64,000 bases of DNA from Scatosoma sp045613545 (GCA_045613545.1 JAZLBD010000016.1:20811-84810); one strand, 5' to 3'; positions 1 through 9,164 are shown, counted from the first letter of the stretch. Translations and numbers: made by a program. Notes: a model not told the origin generated them from the sequence alone.

Positions 1-1
1 C

Positions 2-643
2 AAAACCCCACTTACCATGATCAAGGCGTACGCATCTATGATCCAAGAAATTTCGGGGGAAAACCGCGAAAAAAGAGAACGACACGCGCAGATTATCATA
101 GACGAAGCGGATCGACTTTCCTCCCTCGTTTCCGACGTATTGGATATCTCGAAAATCCGATCGAGTTTGGATACCTTATCGCCACAAGTGTTCGATTTAT
201 CCGCCTATTTGAAAGAGGTTTTAGGGAAATTTGCCTATCTTTCCGAAACGAAAGGATACGTTTTTGAAACGGATATTCAAGAGGGGTTGTTCACGCGCGC
301 CGATAAGGAAAAAATCGGGCAAGTTTTGTATAATTTAATCGGCAACGCCGTCAACTATACGGGGGAAGATAAATTCGTCAAGATCGGTCTCACGCAAAGC
401 GCAAACGGTCTCGTTCTTACAGTGCGCGACACGGGGGCGGGGATCGACGAGGAAGAGATCGACACGATTTGGGATCGCTATTATCGTTCCCAAGAAATGC
501 ACAAACGCCCGGTGCAAGGGACGGGGCTCGGGCTTTCCATCGTCAAGGCGATTTTAGAAAAGCATAAATTCCGTTTTGGCGCGCAAAGCCGTAAAGGGAA
601 GGGGAGTATTTTCTACGTGATTTTTCCCGTTTGGGAGAATTAA
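2..643 (+). CDS. Sensor histidine kinase, C-terminal part (5' end outside window)
   Basis: Autophosphorylating kinase of a two-component system. The frame runs open to the window edge and begins in the middle of the H-box: the first visible residues are KTPLT, so the phosphorylated His of the usual H-E-L-K-T-P-L-T motif lies just outside the window. The rest of the dimerisation helices follow, then an HATPase_c domain with N-box (NLIGNAVNY), G1 box (DTGAGI) and G2 box (GTGLGLSIV). The sensor and membrane part is missing, so the signal is unknown. The internal ATG at 17 is not a real start because the conserved motif precedes it. A response regulator probably lies upstream. Stop is followed by about 140 bases before pyrH. 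Confidence 0.93.
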   Translation, partial: KTPLTMIKAYASMIQEISGENREKRERHAQIIIDEADRLSSLVSDVLDISKIRSSLDTLSPQVFDLSAYLKEVLGKFAYLSETKGYVFETDIQEGLFTRADKEKIGQVLYNLIGNAVNYTGEDKFVKIGLTQSANGLVLTVRDTGAGIDEEEIDTIWDRYYRSQEMHKRPVQGTGLGLSIVKAILEKHKFRFGAQSRKGKGSIFYVIFPVWEN

Positions 644-738
644 CGGCAAGGGAAGAATGGGCGGAAACCGTTCGTAAAAAATATTTTTCAAAACTACAAA
701 CTTTCTTGTTATTTTATATAGCTTTCTTAGGAAAAATA

Positions 739-747
739 TGTTATAAT
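739..747 (+). promoter_or_regulatory. Extended -10 promoter ahead of pyrH
   Basis: TG-T-TATAAT (TATAAT at 742-747) with no good -35 box 17 bases upstream. The same TGnTATAAT form occurs before ferredoxin and asnS in this window, so this looks like an extended -10 class of sigma-A promoter. Confidence 0.65.
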
Positions 748-785
748 AAAAAAAGAATAGGCACGTTTTTGCGGAGGAAGAATGC

Positions 786-1493
786 ATGAAACCCAAATAT
801 AAAAGAATTTTATTAAAACTTTCGGGCGAAGCGCTTGCAGGCGATCAAAGATTCGGTTTGAATCAAGAGGTGATCGCGGGCGTCGTCGATCAGATCGTAA
901 AAATCCACGGTATGGGCGTCCAAGTAGGGCTCGTCATCGGCGGTGGGAACTTTTGGCGCGGTAGACAAGGCACGAAAATGGAGCGTACGACCGCCGACCA
1001 AATGGGAATGCTCTCGACGGTGATGAATTCGCTTGCGATGATGGACGCGATCGAACAACGCGGTGTTCCCGTGCGCGTGCAGACGGCGCTCGATATGATA
1101 TCTCTTGCCGAGCCGTTTATTTTGAGAAAGGCTCTTCGCCATTTCGAGCAAGGGAGAATCGTGATATTCGCTTGCGGGACGGGGAATCCGTTCTGTTCTA
1201 CGGATACGGCGGCGGCTCTTCGCGCTTGCGAGATTTCCGCGGATATGCTACTTATGGCAAAGAACGTGGATGGAATTTACGATTCCGATCCCAAAACCAA
1301 TCCAAACGCTAAAAAATACGAGCATCTCAAATACGGCGATATCATTGCCCAAAACTTAAAGGTGATTGATTTTACGGCGGCGACGATGTGTATGGAAAAC
1401 AACGTTCCCACCCTCGCGTTCGGCTTGAATGAGCCCGACTCGATCGTGCGAGCGGTGTGCGGTGAAAACCTTGGTACGGTGATTACCGTCTAA
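786..1493 (+). CDS. pyrH: UMP kinase
   Basis: Phosphorylates UMP to UDP with ATP in pyrimidine nucleotide synthesis; the bacterial enzyme is a cytoplasmic hexamer of the amino-acid kinase fold. At 235 aa it has the usual length. Visible marks: N-terminal KRILLKLSGEAL phosphate-binding strand, the GGGNFWRG loop near residue 53, the acidic DQMGMLST segment, the CGTGNPFCSTDTAAALRA nucleotide loop, and a C-terminal KNVDGIYDSDP motif. Start chosen for the GGAGGAAG site just upstream. In most Bacillota rpsB-tsf precede pyrH; here a histidine kinase gene does instead. frr follows after 46 bases, probably in the same transcript. Confidence 0.97.
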   Translation: MKPKYKRILLKLSGEALAGDQRFGLNQEVIAGVVDQIVKIHGMGVQVGLVIGGGNFWRGRQGTKMERTTADQMGMLSTVMNSLAMMDAIEQRGVPVRVQTALDMISLAEPFILRKALRHFEQGRIVIFACGTGNPFCSTDTAAALRACEISADMLLMAKNVDGIYDSDPKTNPNAKKYEHLKYGDIIAQNLKVIDFTAATMCMENNVPTLAFGLNEPDSIVRAVCGENLGTVITV

Positions 1494-1539
1494 CAATAAA
1501 AAAGAAACTCTCAATAAGGGAGATTAGGAGGCTAAAAGT

Positions 1540-2112
1540 ATGATTGAAAATGAAAAAGTAGAAGAAATTATGTTTGAACTCGAAGAGCGAGCGGAAAAGA
1601 CGTTAAACTCGCTCGAGGGGGAATACTCCTCGATTCGCGCCGGAAGAGCAAACCCGCATATTTTCGATAGAATAGAAGTGGAAGCGTACGGCGGTATGAG
1701 CAAGCTCATCGAACTTGGGAATATCAGCGCGCTTGACGCGAGATGTTTGCAAATCAATCTTTGGGATAAATCCCTCTTAAAAGCGGTGGAAAAGGCGATT
1801 TTACAATCGAACATCGGGCTTAACCCGACCAACGACGGGAACGTAATCCGCGTCGTATTCCCCGTGATGACGGAAGAGAGAAGAAAAGAACTCGTCAAAC
1901 AAATCAAAAGACTTGGCGAGGATGCGAAAGTGGCGGTTAGAAACGGTCGCAGAGACGCGATGGACGCCCTCAAAAAGATGAAGACGGCAAAGGAAATTTC
2001 CGAGGACGAACATTCGCTTTGCGAAGCCGACGTCGAAAAGGCCGTTTCCGGCACGATGGCGAAGTTGGAGACGATCATATCCGCAAAAGAAAAGGAACTT
2101 ATGTCTATTTGA
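1540..2112 (+). CDS. frr: Ribosome recycling factor
   Basis: With EF-G it splits post-termination ribosomes into subunits. The protein is 190 aa, close to the usual 185. It shows the expected two-domain pattern: long alpha-helical arms (ELEERAEKTLNSLEGEYSSIRAGRANP at the N-terminus, then LVKQIKRLGEDAKVAVRNGRRDA in the third helix) flanking a small beta domain. The SIRAGRA and VAVRNGRRDA motifs are diagnostic. AGGAGG lies 8 bases before the ATG. The next expected gene, uppS, is not present before cdsA. Confidence 0.97.
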   Translation: MIENEKVEEIMFELEERAEKTLNSLEGEYSSIRAGRANPHIFDRIEVEAYGGMSKLIELGNISALDARCLQINLWDKSLLKAVEKAILQSNIGLNPTNDGNVIRVVFPVMTEERRKELVKQIKRLGEDAKVAVRNGRRDAMDALKKMKTAKEISEDEHSLCEADVEKAVSGTMAKLETIISAKEKELMSI

Positions 2113-2292
2113 GCGGTCGGTGAGAATAGAATAGAATGGAGAAAGGAAAGCAGACGGCGTAAGTCGTCTGCTAAAATATATCAAAGCATTTCGTCGCTTT
2201 GTCGATGAAGATACTATACGAAAAGAAGTTCTCTCCCCGCCTCTAAAAACAAAGGCTAAAAGGACGAGAGGACGACGTGAGGGAACAACGTT

Positions 2293-3168
2293 ATGAAAAT
2301 TCGACTCATTTCAGGAACTTGCTATATCGCCATTTTGGCGGTGGCGTTTTTGCTTAAAATCTTCGTGCACGATTTGTGTTTCGACGCGCTCGTTTACCTG
2401 TTTTCGGTGATCGGCGGTTTTGAAATGTTGCGCGCGATGGGAGAAAAAACGACGAAAACGCAAAAGGCGATCGTCTTTGGATTCAACCTCGTTTGCGTAC
2501 CGGGGTGCGCGTTGATGGAAGGACTGCTCTTTGGCGGTGGACACGGTGTAGCGTTTCTTTCGGCGCTGTATTTCGTCCTTGCCGTGACGGAGCTTTCTTT
2601 GCTCGTGGCAAAGCACGAAGAAACGAGTTTGGAAAGCGTGGGGGTATCCTTGCTCTCCGCAACCTATCCCACCCTCTTTTTGGGTTTGTTGACGCTTACC
2701 AATCATATAAGCGGTGTTTTCTCGTCCGATTTGGCGATTTTGTTCATCTTCGTCATTTCGCCGATTGCAGATTCCCTTGCCTACGTGTTCGGTCGATTCT
2801 TGAAAAAATATTTCCCCAAGAAAATGGCGCCCGTCGTAAGCCCGAATAAGACGGTGATCGGCGGAATTGGAGGACTTGTCGGCGGTGTGCTCGGCGGAGG
2901 ATTGCTCTACGTGATCTATAACGCCGTGGCAGGGAGCTTTGAAAAAGTATACCTCTATTTGCCCATTTACCTTGGCGTCGGGCTTTTGCTTGCCGTCGCA
3001 ACCGCTTTCGGCGATTTAGTGGAAAGTTGCGTGAAGAGAAAGGTAGGACTCAAAGATATGGGCAAAATTATGCCGGGACACGGCGGTGTGCTCGATCGGA
3101 TTGACGGGAGCATGTTCGCTACGGTTGCGGTATACGCGTGCTTTATTTTACTCAACGCGATTTTATAA
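2293..3168 (+). CDS. cdsA: Phosphatidate cytidylyltransferase (CDP-diglyceride synthase)
   Basis: Integral membrane enzyme that turns phosphatidic acid and CTP into CDP-diacylglycerol, the precursor of acidic phospholipids. 291 aa with about eight hydrophobic segments. The CdsA signature is clear at the C-terminus: ESCVKRKVGLKDMGKIMPGHGG followed by LDRIDG, which carries the acidic metal-binding residues. The 180 bases upstream contain no gene, only an 8-bp inverted repeat (about 2144-2171) without a T tract. dxr follows after 21 bases. Confidence 0.96.
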   Translation: MKIRLISGTCYIAILAVAFLLKIFVHDLCFDALVYLFSVIGGFEMLRAMGEKTTKTQKAIVFGFNLVCVPGCALMEGLLFGGGHGVAFLSALYFVLAVTELSLLVAKHEETSLESVGVSLLSATYPTLFLGLLTLTNHISGVFSSDLAILFIFVISPIADSLAYVFGRFLKKYFPKKMAPVVSPNKTVIGGIGGLVGGVLGGGLLYVIYNAVAGSFEKVYLYLPIYLGVGLLLAVATAFGDLVESCVKRKVGLKDMGKIMPGHGGVLDRIDGSMFATVAVYACFILLNAIL

Positions 3169-3189
3169 AATAAGAAAAGGAGGAGAGAT

Positions 3190-4341
3190 ATGAAAGAGAT
3201 CAGTTTGATAGGCGTGAGCGGTTCTATCGGAAAACAAACGCTCGCGATCGTTCGCCGTCATAAGGATAAATTTCGCATAAAAAGTATCGTCGCCTATTCC
3301 TCCGTAAACGATTTTTTATCGGCGGTAGAAGAATTTAAGCCGGAATATTGCGCCCTCGTCAACGAAAACGTAGGGCGTAGAATCAAAGACAAAATCCCCA
3401 AGGGCGTACTCTTTTCCTACGGCGAACCTGCGGCGCTCGACGCTGTTTGCTTAGGGGACACCGCCGTCATCGCCGTAAGCGGTTTTGCAGGACTTACATA
3501 CGCGCTGGAGGCGATCCGCCACGGCAAAAACGTCGCTCTTGCCAACAAGGAAACCCTCGTTTGTGGGGGTGAGCTCGTGATGAAAAAAGTCAAAGAGTCG
3601 GGCGTAAACTTGATGCCGATCGACAGTGAACACTCGGCGATTTGGCAAGCGCTCGATTTCGATTTTGACAAGCCGTTCAGACGGCTCATTTTAACGGCGA
3701 GCGGTGGGCCGTTTTACGGGTACACGAAAGAACAACTGGAAAAAGTGACCCCGAAAGAGGCGCTCCGTCACCCCACGTGGAAGATGGGGGAGAAGATCAC
3801 GATCGACAGCGCAACGCTACTCAACAAAGCTTACGAAGTGATCGAGGCGCATCATTTGTATAACGCCCCTTTGTCGAAAATACACACCGTCGTGCAACCG
3901 GAGAGCATTATTCATTCGATGGTGGAGTTCGACGACGGCGCGATTTTGGCGCAAATGAGTTATCCGACGATGGAACTTCCCATACAACTTGCCTTGACCT
4001 ATCCCGACAGATATCCTTGCGACGTAAAACCGCTCGATTTCGTTTCGCTCGGCGCGATTCATTTCAAACCGCTAGAACGTAAGCAGTTCCCCTGCTATCA
4101 CTTAGCCCTTTGCGCGATGGAGGACGGGGATAACTATCCTTGTTCGATCAACGGAGCAGGCGAAGTGGCGGTGCGCGCGTTCCTCGATAAAAAGATTTCT
4201 TTTCCTGCTATTGCAGAGGTTATGGAAGAGGTTTTGGCAAAGACGAAACGGGTAAAAGCAGATACCTACGAAGCGCTCTTTTATACGGACGTAAGAGCGA
4301 GAGAACTTGCGAATATTGCCGTGGAAAAACGGGTAAAATAA
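3190..4341 (+). CDS. dxr: 1-deoxy-D-xylulose 5-phosphate reductoisomerase
   Basis: Second step of the MEP pathway to isoprenoids: DXP to 2-C-methyl-D-erythritol 4-phosphate, using NADPH and a divalent metal. 383 aa, normal length. N-terminal Rossmann motif reads GVSGSIGKQT (the usual form is GSTGSIG, so T is replaced by S). Downstream come ALANKETLV, the metal ligands in PIDSEHSAIWQ, LTASGGPF, the flexible-loop HPTWKMGEKITIDSATL stretch, and the HHLYN/VQPESIIHSMVEF catalytic region. Lies in the ordinary cdsA-dxr-rseP order. Confidence 0.97.
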   Translation: MKEISLIGVSGSIGKQTLAIVRRHKDKFRIKSIVAYSSVNDFLSAVEEFKPEYCALVNENVGRRIKDKIPKGVLFSYGEPAALDAVCLGDTAVIAVSGFAGLTYALEAIRHGKNVALANKETLVCGGELVMKKVKESGVNLMPIDSEHSAIWQALDFDFDKPFRRLILTASGGPFYGYTKEQLEKVTPKEALRHPTWKMGEKITIDSATLLNKAYEVIEAHHLYNAPLSKIHTVVQPESIIHSMVEFDDGAILAQMSYPTMELPIQLALTYPDRYPCDVKPLDFVSLGAIHFKPLERKQFPCYHLALCAMEDGDNYPCSINGAGEVAVRAFLDKKISFPAIAEVMEEVLAKTKRVKADTYEALFYTDVRARELANIAVEKRVK

Positions 4342-4359
4342 ACCGAAAGGGAGAAAATT

Positions 4360-5565
4360 TTGATAGTTATGTTGCCAAAAAGCCAACTGCTGGGCGTAGC
4401 GTCCGTGTTCAAAAACGTGGGGAGCATTGCGCTTGCGATTATGATACTTCTCGTAATGGTGACGATTCACGAGTTCGGGCATTACGTTGCGGGGAAGATT
4501 TTACGTTTCAAAATCAATGAATTTTCCGTGGGGTTCGGGCCTGCTCTTTTCAAAAAACGCTCGAAAAAGACGGGGGAACTGTTTGCGCTTCGCATAGTTC
4601 CGCTCGGCGGTTATTGCGCGTTCGACGGCGAAGACGAGGAGGAAGCGCCCGCAGAGCCGTTTGAAGACACTTTACAAGAAAAGGAAGATTCGAAAGAAGA
4701 GAAAAAACAGGAAAACGCGGGGCTCAAATTCAACGACCAACCCCCGTGGAAACGGATCATCGTCCTTGTTGCAGGGGCGACGATGAACTATTTACTCGCC
4801 CTGTTTTTAATTCTCGTGATGTTCCTCTCCGTTGGGCAACCGCTCTACTGCGTGATGCCTACCCCTCCTGCCTCCGAGTCGACCGCCTCCGTGGAGCAAA
4901 ACATAGACGAGGTTGATCTGGGACTGAAAGCGGGGGATTTAATCGAGAAAGTCAACGGCAAAACGGTGTATCTGATTACCGACTATATGGATGCGATCGC
5001 CGGGAAAAAACGAGGCGACGTAGTCCCCGTCACCGTTCTTCGTGAAACGGACGAGGGAAGAGTTCGTATGGCGGTGGAAGTCGTGCTTGTAGAGGACGCC
5101 GAGTTTAAGAGTATGTCGGAGACCTCGAAACTTTGTAGGTGTTTGGGTGTATACGGACTGTACGGCGTGCCGACGAAACAAGGCTGGAGCGCAGTCCCTA
5201 AATCGTTTGGCTATTCGGTGAAAATCGGTGGCGTCGTTCTTCGCTCTCTTGGGGAACTTTTAACGGGCAAAATGGGACTTGACAGTATGGGCGGTCCGGT
5301 CACGACGATCCAAGTGACGTCAGAGCAAGCCTCGAGCGGACTGTTTGGGCTTTTGAACATCGCCGCGTTTATCGGCGTGAACCTTGCCGTGTTCAACTTA
5401 TTGCCCGTGCCCGCCCTCGACGGCTCGAAAGTGATTTTTTGCTTGATCGAATGGATTCGCAAAAAACCGATCAACCGCAAGGTGGAAACGATGATTCACT
5501 TTATCGGAATACTCTTCCTGTTCGCCTTTGCGATTTTGGTGGACGTCGTGCATTTTTTACCGTAA
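4360..5565 (+). CDS. rseP: Site-2 intramembrane zinc metalloprotease (RseP/RasP family)
   Basis: Cleaves membrane-embedded substrates such as anti-sigma factors and leftover signal peptides. 401 aa. HEFGH zinc motif sits in the first membrane helix at about residues 38-42; a PDZ domain (about 180-240) follows a second hydrophobic segment; the third metal ligand is in NLLPVPALDGSK near residue 348. Starts at a TTG with GGGAG upstream; an ATG three codons later is the alternative. An acidic Glu/Lys-rich loop (about residues 87-118) sits between the first helix and the second. Last gene of the pyrH-to-rseP run, followed by a terminator. Confidence 0.93.
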   Translation: MIVMLPKSQLLGVASVFKNVGSIALAIMILLVMVTIHEFGHYVAGKILRFKINEFSVGFGPALFKKRSKKTGELFALRIVPLGGYCAFDGEDEEEAPAEPFEDTLQEKEDSKEEKKQENAGLKFNDQPPWKRIIVLVAGATMNYLLALFLILVMFLSVGQPLYCVMPTPPASESTASVEQNIDEVDLGLKAGDLIEKVNGKTVYLITDYMDAIAGKKRGDVVPVTVLRETDEGRVRMAVEVVLVEDAEFKSMSETSKLCRCLGVYGLYGVPTKQGWSAVPKSFGYSVKIGGVVLRSLGELLTGKMGLDSMGGPVTTIQVTSEQASSGLFGLLNIAAFIGVNLAVFNLLPVPALDGSKVIFCLIEWIRKKPINRKVETMIHFIGILFLFAFAILVDVVHFLP

Positions 5566-5581
5566 AGTAAAATAAAAAAAT

Positions 5582-5623
5582 ATAGACGGTCAAGCGTACG
5601 CAAGTCTTGAGCGTCTATTTTTA
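5582..5623 (+). terminator. Intrinsic terminator after rseP
   Basis: Long hairpin with arms 5582-5594 and 5606-5618 (ATAGACG-TCAAG against CTTGA-CGTCTAT, one bulged base on each side) and a run of T. Confidence 0.85.
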
Positions 5624-5662
5624 TACAAATATACAAAAAAACCAACTTTTTTCAAAAACCTA

Positions 5663-5690
5663 TTGACAAGATGAATTTTTGTGCTATACT
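5663..5690 (+). promoter_or_regulatory. Sigma-A promoter for lipoprotein gene
   Basis: TTGACA (5663-5668), 16-base spacer, TATACT (5685-5690), about 90 bases before the start codon. Confidence 0.8.
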
Positions 5691-5778
5691 AAAAGAAAAG
5701 GATTTTGACCAATCTACTAAAAAATGATGAAGAAACAGAATAACTTAATTCAGAAATACGATGAGAAGGAGGTAAAAT

Positions 5779-6696
5779 ATGAAAAAAGTTATAGCGTTGC
5801 TTTTGGGGGCAGTATTTCTCGCCTTTCCTTTTGCAGGATGTAAGGATAAAGCGGAGAAAGAGCCGAATATCGTTTACTCGTTTACGGAGGAGGGGGATAT
5901 TTCGGCGAAGCAAGGGGATCAAACCTTGGTGGAAACGAAGTTTTCCTATGCTTATCACGTAGAAATGAAAGGTCGGGATTTATGGGAAGATAGTTCGCTA
6001 AAAGAAGATTTATATGCGGAGCTAGCCGGCAAAGAAATCGCTTTGGAAAAGACGGAAGAAACGGCGTTGCCCCAAGGGATTACCATTAAGATTCGTCTGC
6101 CTCTTTTGCAATCGTTCGATATCCTCGTTGCTGAGGACGGATCGGTTTGGGAGGCAGTACAAACGACCTGTACTGACAACTATAATCCCACCTATTACGC
6201 CTCTGAAAGCGGAGCGGTGGATTACGACGCGATTTACGAGATTTACGAGGCGCTCGATTACGAATATCCGTACACGTTAAAGCGGTCGGCGGACGGGCAA
6301 GTCGTTTTTGGAACGGAAGAGGACACGATTTTTTCCTTTAACCAAGAAGAAGTGGGGCAGGTTATTGCTTCGTTTGGATTGAAGGACAGTCTTAATTCGG
6401 AGATAGAGGACGATGACTGGGTACAAGTTTTTATGGACGTTTTCTTCCGTTACGAAATTACCTTCCGTGAATGCGGGGAAAACTCTTGGCAAGACGAGGA
6501 AAACTTGATCGTATCTTTTGCTTCGGTGGATGGTGTCTCCCGTTTAACTCCCCTTTTCTATTTTGGCATAGGGGGACAAATCTATTTCCGTGAACAGACG
6601 ACGAATAAAGTTTACGTGTCCCATTTCAACGTGACATATGGTATGGGTTTGGAAAAGCTGGTGGATAATTGGCGGAGAATACAAGCTTCGAAATAA
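5779..6696 (+). CDS. Lipoprotein of unknown function
   Basis: I do not recognise the family. The 305-aa product begins with a typical lipoprotein signal (MKKVIALLLGAVFLAFPF then AGC, lipidated Cys21), so it should be anchored on the outer face of the cytoplasmic membrane. The mature part is acidic, rich in Tyr and Glu, with alternating beta-like stretches and no catalytic motif that I can see. GAAGGAGGT lies before the ATG and it has its own promoter and a downstream hairpin, so it is a single-gene unit. Function cannot be inferred from neighbours. Confidence 0.88.
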   Translation: MKKVIALLLGAVFLAFPFAGCKDKAEKEPNIVYSFTEEGDISAKQGDQTLVETKFSYAYHVEMKGRDLWEDSSLKEDLYAELAGKEIALEKTEETALPQGITIKIRLPLLQSFDILVAEDGSVWEAVQTTCTDNYNPTYYASESGAVDYDAIYEIYEALDYEYPYTLKRSADGQVVFGTEEDTIFSFNQEEVGQVIASFGLKDSLNSEIEDDDWVQVFMDVFFRYEITFRECGENSWQDEENLIVSFASVDGVSRLTPLFYFGIGGQIYFREQTTNKVYVSHFNVTYGMGLEKLVDNWRRIQASK

Positions 6697-6729
6697 CCGC
6701 CCGACCTATAAAAAAATTAAAAAAAGTTG

Positions 6730-6778
6730 CGACTGTCAAGTAAAAATGCTTGACAGTCGTTCTTTCTTTGGGTATAAT
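6730..6778 (+). promoter_or_regulatory. Hairpin fused to ylxM promoter
   Basis: An 11-bp perfect inverted repeat (arms 6730-6740 and 6749-6759) holds TTGACA (6750-6755) in its right arm. TATAAT follows at 6773-6778 after a 17-base spacer. The hairpin plus the T-rich TTCTTTCTTT run can also serve as terminator of the upstream lipoprotein gene. Confidence 0.8.
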
Positions 6779-6810
6779 GGAGGAGCAAAATGGATGCGAG
6801 GGGGCGGAGT

Positions 6811-7113
6811 ATGGAAGAAAAGAAAAGCCAAAACGGTGGAAAAGCCGACCTCGAATTTATGGAGCTTTGGGATTTTTACAGTCCGCTATTAACCGAAAAG
6901 CAGAAACGGATGACCGATTTATATTTCAATTTCGATCTTTCGCTTGCGGAGATCGCGGAGGAATACGGCGTTTCTCGGCAAAGCGTTTCCGACTGTTTGA
7001 AAAAATCGCAAAAACAGCTCGAAGAATACGAAAAAAAGTTGGGTTTTATCAAAGCCTTACACAAGTTGCAACAAGAAAACGCTCTCTTGAAAAAAGAGCT
7101 TGCGGGAAAATAA
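6811..7113 (+). CDS. ylxM: YlxM-type SRP-associated HTH protein (UPF0122)
   Basis: Small helix-turn-helix protein found directly before ffh in Bacillota and linked to signal recognition particle assembly. Motifs: FYSPLLTEKQKRMTDLYFNFDLSLAEIAEEYGVSRQSVSDCLKK, a sigma-70 region-4-like HTH, then a C-terminal coiled coil. The start at 6811 (100 aa) is preferred to the ATG at 6790, because TATAAT ends at 6778 and the transcript should begin near 6785, which removes the GGAGG that would serve 6790. The site GGCGGAG just before 6811 remains. Confidence 0.9.
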   Translation: MEEKKSQNGGKADLEFMELWDFYSPLLTEKQKRMTDLYFNFDLSLAEIAEEYGVSRQSVSDCLKKSQKQLEEYEKKLGFIKALHKLQQENALLKKELAGK

Positions 7114-7131
7114 CGAAAAAGGGACTAAGAA

Positions 7132-8451
7132 ATGGCGTTGTTCGGTGGATTATCGGAAAGACTTAACCATATATTTTCTAAACTCACCAAGCGTGGAAAA
7201 CTCACCGAGCTTGAAATTCGCACGGCGATGCGCGAAGTGAGAGTGGCGCTTTTAGAGGCGGACGTCAATCTGCGCGTGGCGAAAAGTTTTATCGCCGAGG
7301 TTTCCGAAAAGGCGGTGGGGCAAGAAATTTTGTCCTCCTTAAACCCCGCGCAACAAGTGATCAAAATCGTCAACGAAGAACTCATCGCCTTGATGGGGAG
7401 CAAGCACTCGAAAATCGAAGTGTCGAGCCAGCTTCCCACGGTGATTATGATGTGCGGTTTGCAAGGGGCGGGGAAAACCACCCTTTGCGGAAAACTTGCG
7501 CTCCTCCTTAAAAAACAAGGAAAATCCCCCTTACTCGTCGCCGGAGATATCTATCGCCCCGCGGCGATCACCCAGCTTCAAGTGGTGGGAAAAACCGCAG
7601 GCGTAGAAGTGTTTGAAAAGGGGACGCAATCCCCCTCGAAAACGGCGAAAGAGGCGATTGAGTACGCGAAGAAAAAAGGCTACGACACCGTGATTTTGGA
7701 CACGGCGGGACGTTTGCAGATCGACGAGACGTTGATGCAAGAACTCGAAACGGTGAAAAAGGCGGTGAACGTTACGGAAACGTTGCTCGTCGTGGACGCT
7801 ATGACGGGACAAGAGGCGGTCAGCGTTGCGGAAACGTTCAACCAAAGGCTTGATATCACGGGCGTGGTACTCACGAAGCTCGACGGCGACACGAGAGGCG
7901 GTGCTTGTCTTTCGATTAAAGCGGTGACGGGAAAGCCCATCAAACTTATCGGCGTAGGGGAAAAACTCACCGATTTAGAGCCGTTCTATCCCGATCGAAT
8001 GGCGTCGCGGATTTTGGGTATGGGGGACGTGCTTTCCCTTATCGAAAAGGCGCAACAGGCGATCACGGAAGAGGACGCGAAAAAAATGCAACAAAAAATG
8101 CGTGAAAACGCGTTTACGCTCACCGATTATTTGGAACAATTCGCGATGCTTAAAAAGATGGGCGGGGCGCAAAGCCTTATGAGTATGCTCCCCGGAATGG
8201 GCAAGCTCAAAGTGAAAGAAGAGGACATCGACGAAAAGCGTATGGAACGCACGAAAGCGATCATTCTTTCTATGACGCCTCAAGAGAGGGACTTCCCGCA
8301 TATTATCGACAGCAAGAGAAAGCGCAGAATTGCGGCGGGATCGGGAACGAGCGTGCAAGAGATCAATCAGCTCTTAAAGCAATTCGAACAGTCGAAAATG
8401 CTAATGAAACAATTAAAAGGCGGAAAAGGTAAATTCCGATTGCCCTTCTAA
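7132..8451 (+). CDS. ffh: Signal recognition particle GTPase
   Basis: Protein subunit of SRP: binds 4.5S/scRNA and signal peptides and docks with FtsY. 439 aa, complete N, G and M domains. N-domain helices 1-90; P-loop GLQGAGKT at 109-116; DTAGR; TKLDGDTRGG; and a C-terminal M domain with the RNA-binding GSGTSVQEINQLL stretch and a Met-rich tail. Eighteen bases separate it from ylxM. The partner receptor gene ftsY lies 36 kb away in this window rather than next door. Confidence 0.98.
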   Translation: MALFGGLSERLNHIFSKLTKRGKLTELEIRTAMREVRVALLEADVNLRVAKSFIAEVSEKAVGQEILSSLNPAQQVIKIVNEELIALMGSKHSKIEVSSQLPTVIMMCGLQGAGKTTLCGKLALLLKKQGKSPLLVAGDIYRPAAITQLQVVGKTAGVEVFEKGTQSPSKTAKEAIEYAKKKGYDTVILDTAGRLQIDETLMQELETVKKAVNVTETLLVVDAMTGQEAVSVAETFNQRLDITGVVLTKLDGDTRGGACLSIKAVTGKPIKLIGVGEKLTDLEPFYPDRMASRILGMGDVLSLIEKAQQAITEEDAKKMQQKMRENAFTLTDYLEQFAMLKKMGGAQSLMSMLPGMGKLKVKEEDIDEKRMERTKAIILSMTPQERDFPHIIDSKRKRRIAAGSGTSVQEINQLLKQFEQSKMLMKQLKGGKGKFRLPF

Positions 8452-8511
8452 GCGATCGGTTTATATACAAAAAAAGAAAAAAATATTTTAAGATACTTTG
8501 GAGGTATTATT

Positions 8512-8802
8512 ATGGTAAAAATGAGACTTGTAAGATTAGGCGACAAAAGAAACCCTATCTACCGTGTTGTAGTTGCTGACAGCAGAAAGGCTGCTACGGG
8601 CGAATACATCGAATGCGTTGGTCACTACAGACCCACCTGCGATCCGATCGAACTTACGATCGACGTAGAAAAGGCTAAATTTTGGCTTTCCAAGGGCGTT
8701 CAACCCACCGAAACGGTGAAAAACCTTCTCGTTAAGACGGGCGCTATGGAAAAACCCACCAAGCTTAGCCCTTCCAAGACCAAAGCAAAGAAGAGTAAAT
8801 AA
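8512..8802 (+). CDS. rpsP: 30S ribosomal protein S16
   Basis: Small-subunit assembly protein. 96 aa. N-terminus MVKMRLVRLGDKRNPIYRVVVADSR is characteristic, followed by the YIECVGHYRP and ALFWLSKGVQPTETV-type segments (here AKFWLSKGVQPTETV) and a Lys-rich tail. GGAGG upstream. In the conserved order ffh-rpsP-khpA-rimM. Confidence 0.98.
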   Translation: MVKMRLVRLGDKRNPIYRVVVADSRKAATGEYIECVGHYRPTCDPIELTIDVEKAKFWLSKGVQPTETVKNLLVKTGAMEKPTKLSPSKTKAKKSK

Positions 8803-8856
8803 TCCCTGCACCTCGTTGCGATAGGAAAACGCTACGATTTGCGTTAGGAGGAAACT

Positions 8857-9111
8857 ATGGTAGATATCATCGAACTTATCAAATTCGTCGTGCACCAATT
8901 TGCGGAAGATCACGACGGGACGGAAATTTCGGTGGAAGAAACGGAAAGAGCAATCGAAGTGACGATCACCCTTTCTGCGAGCGATATGGGGAAAGTTATC
9001 GGTAAACAAGGCAAGATCGCGAAAGCGCTTCGCACCCTCGTTTCCGCCGTCACCCCGTCTTCCTCTAAAAAGTACGTCATCGACATTCGAGAAAGAGGGG
9101 AAAACGCGTAA
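8857..9111 (+). CDS. khpA: KH-domain RNA-binding protein KhpA
   Basis: 84-aa single KH domain; in other Bacillota KhpA pairs with KhpB/Jag and affects cell division and small-RNA biology. The GxxG loop is seen as IGKQGKIAKALRTLV near residues 48-62. Its place between rpsP and rimM is the classical one. AGGAGG precedes the ATG. A terminator follows, so rimM may depend partly on read-through or an internal promoter. Confidence 0.95.
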   Translation: MVDIIELIKFVVHQFAEDHDGTEISVEETERAIEVTITLSASDMGKVIGKQGKIAKALRTLVSAVTPSSSKKYVIDIRERGENA

Positions 9112-9137
9112 ACCTTTCCTCAAACTCAACCTATGCT

Positions 9138-9164
9138 AAGGCTTTCTAGACGGAAAGCCTTTTT
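9138..9164 (+). terminator. Intrinsic terminator between khpA and rimM
   Basis: Eight-bp stem (9139-9146 with 9153-9160), short loop, five T. Located inside an otherwise operon-like gene order, so it may attenuate rather than end transcription. Confidence 0.75.
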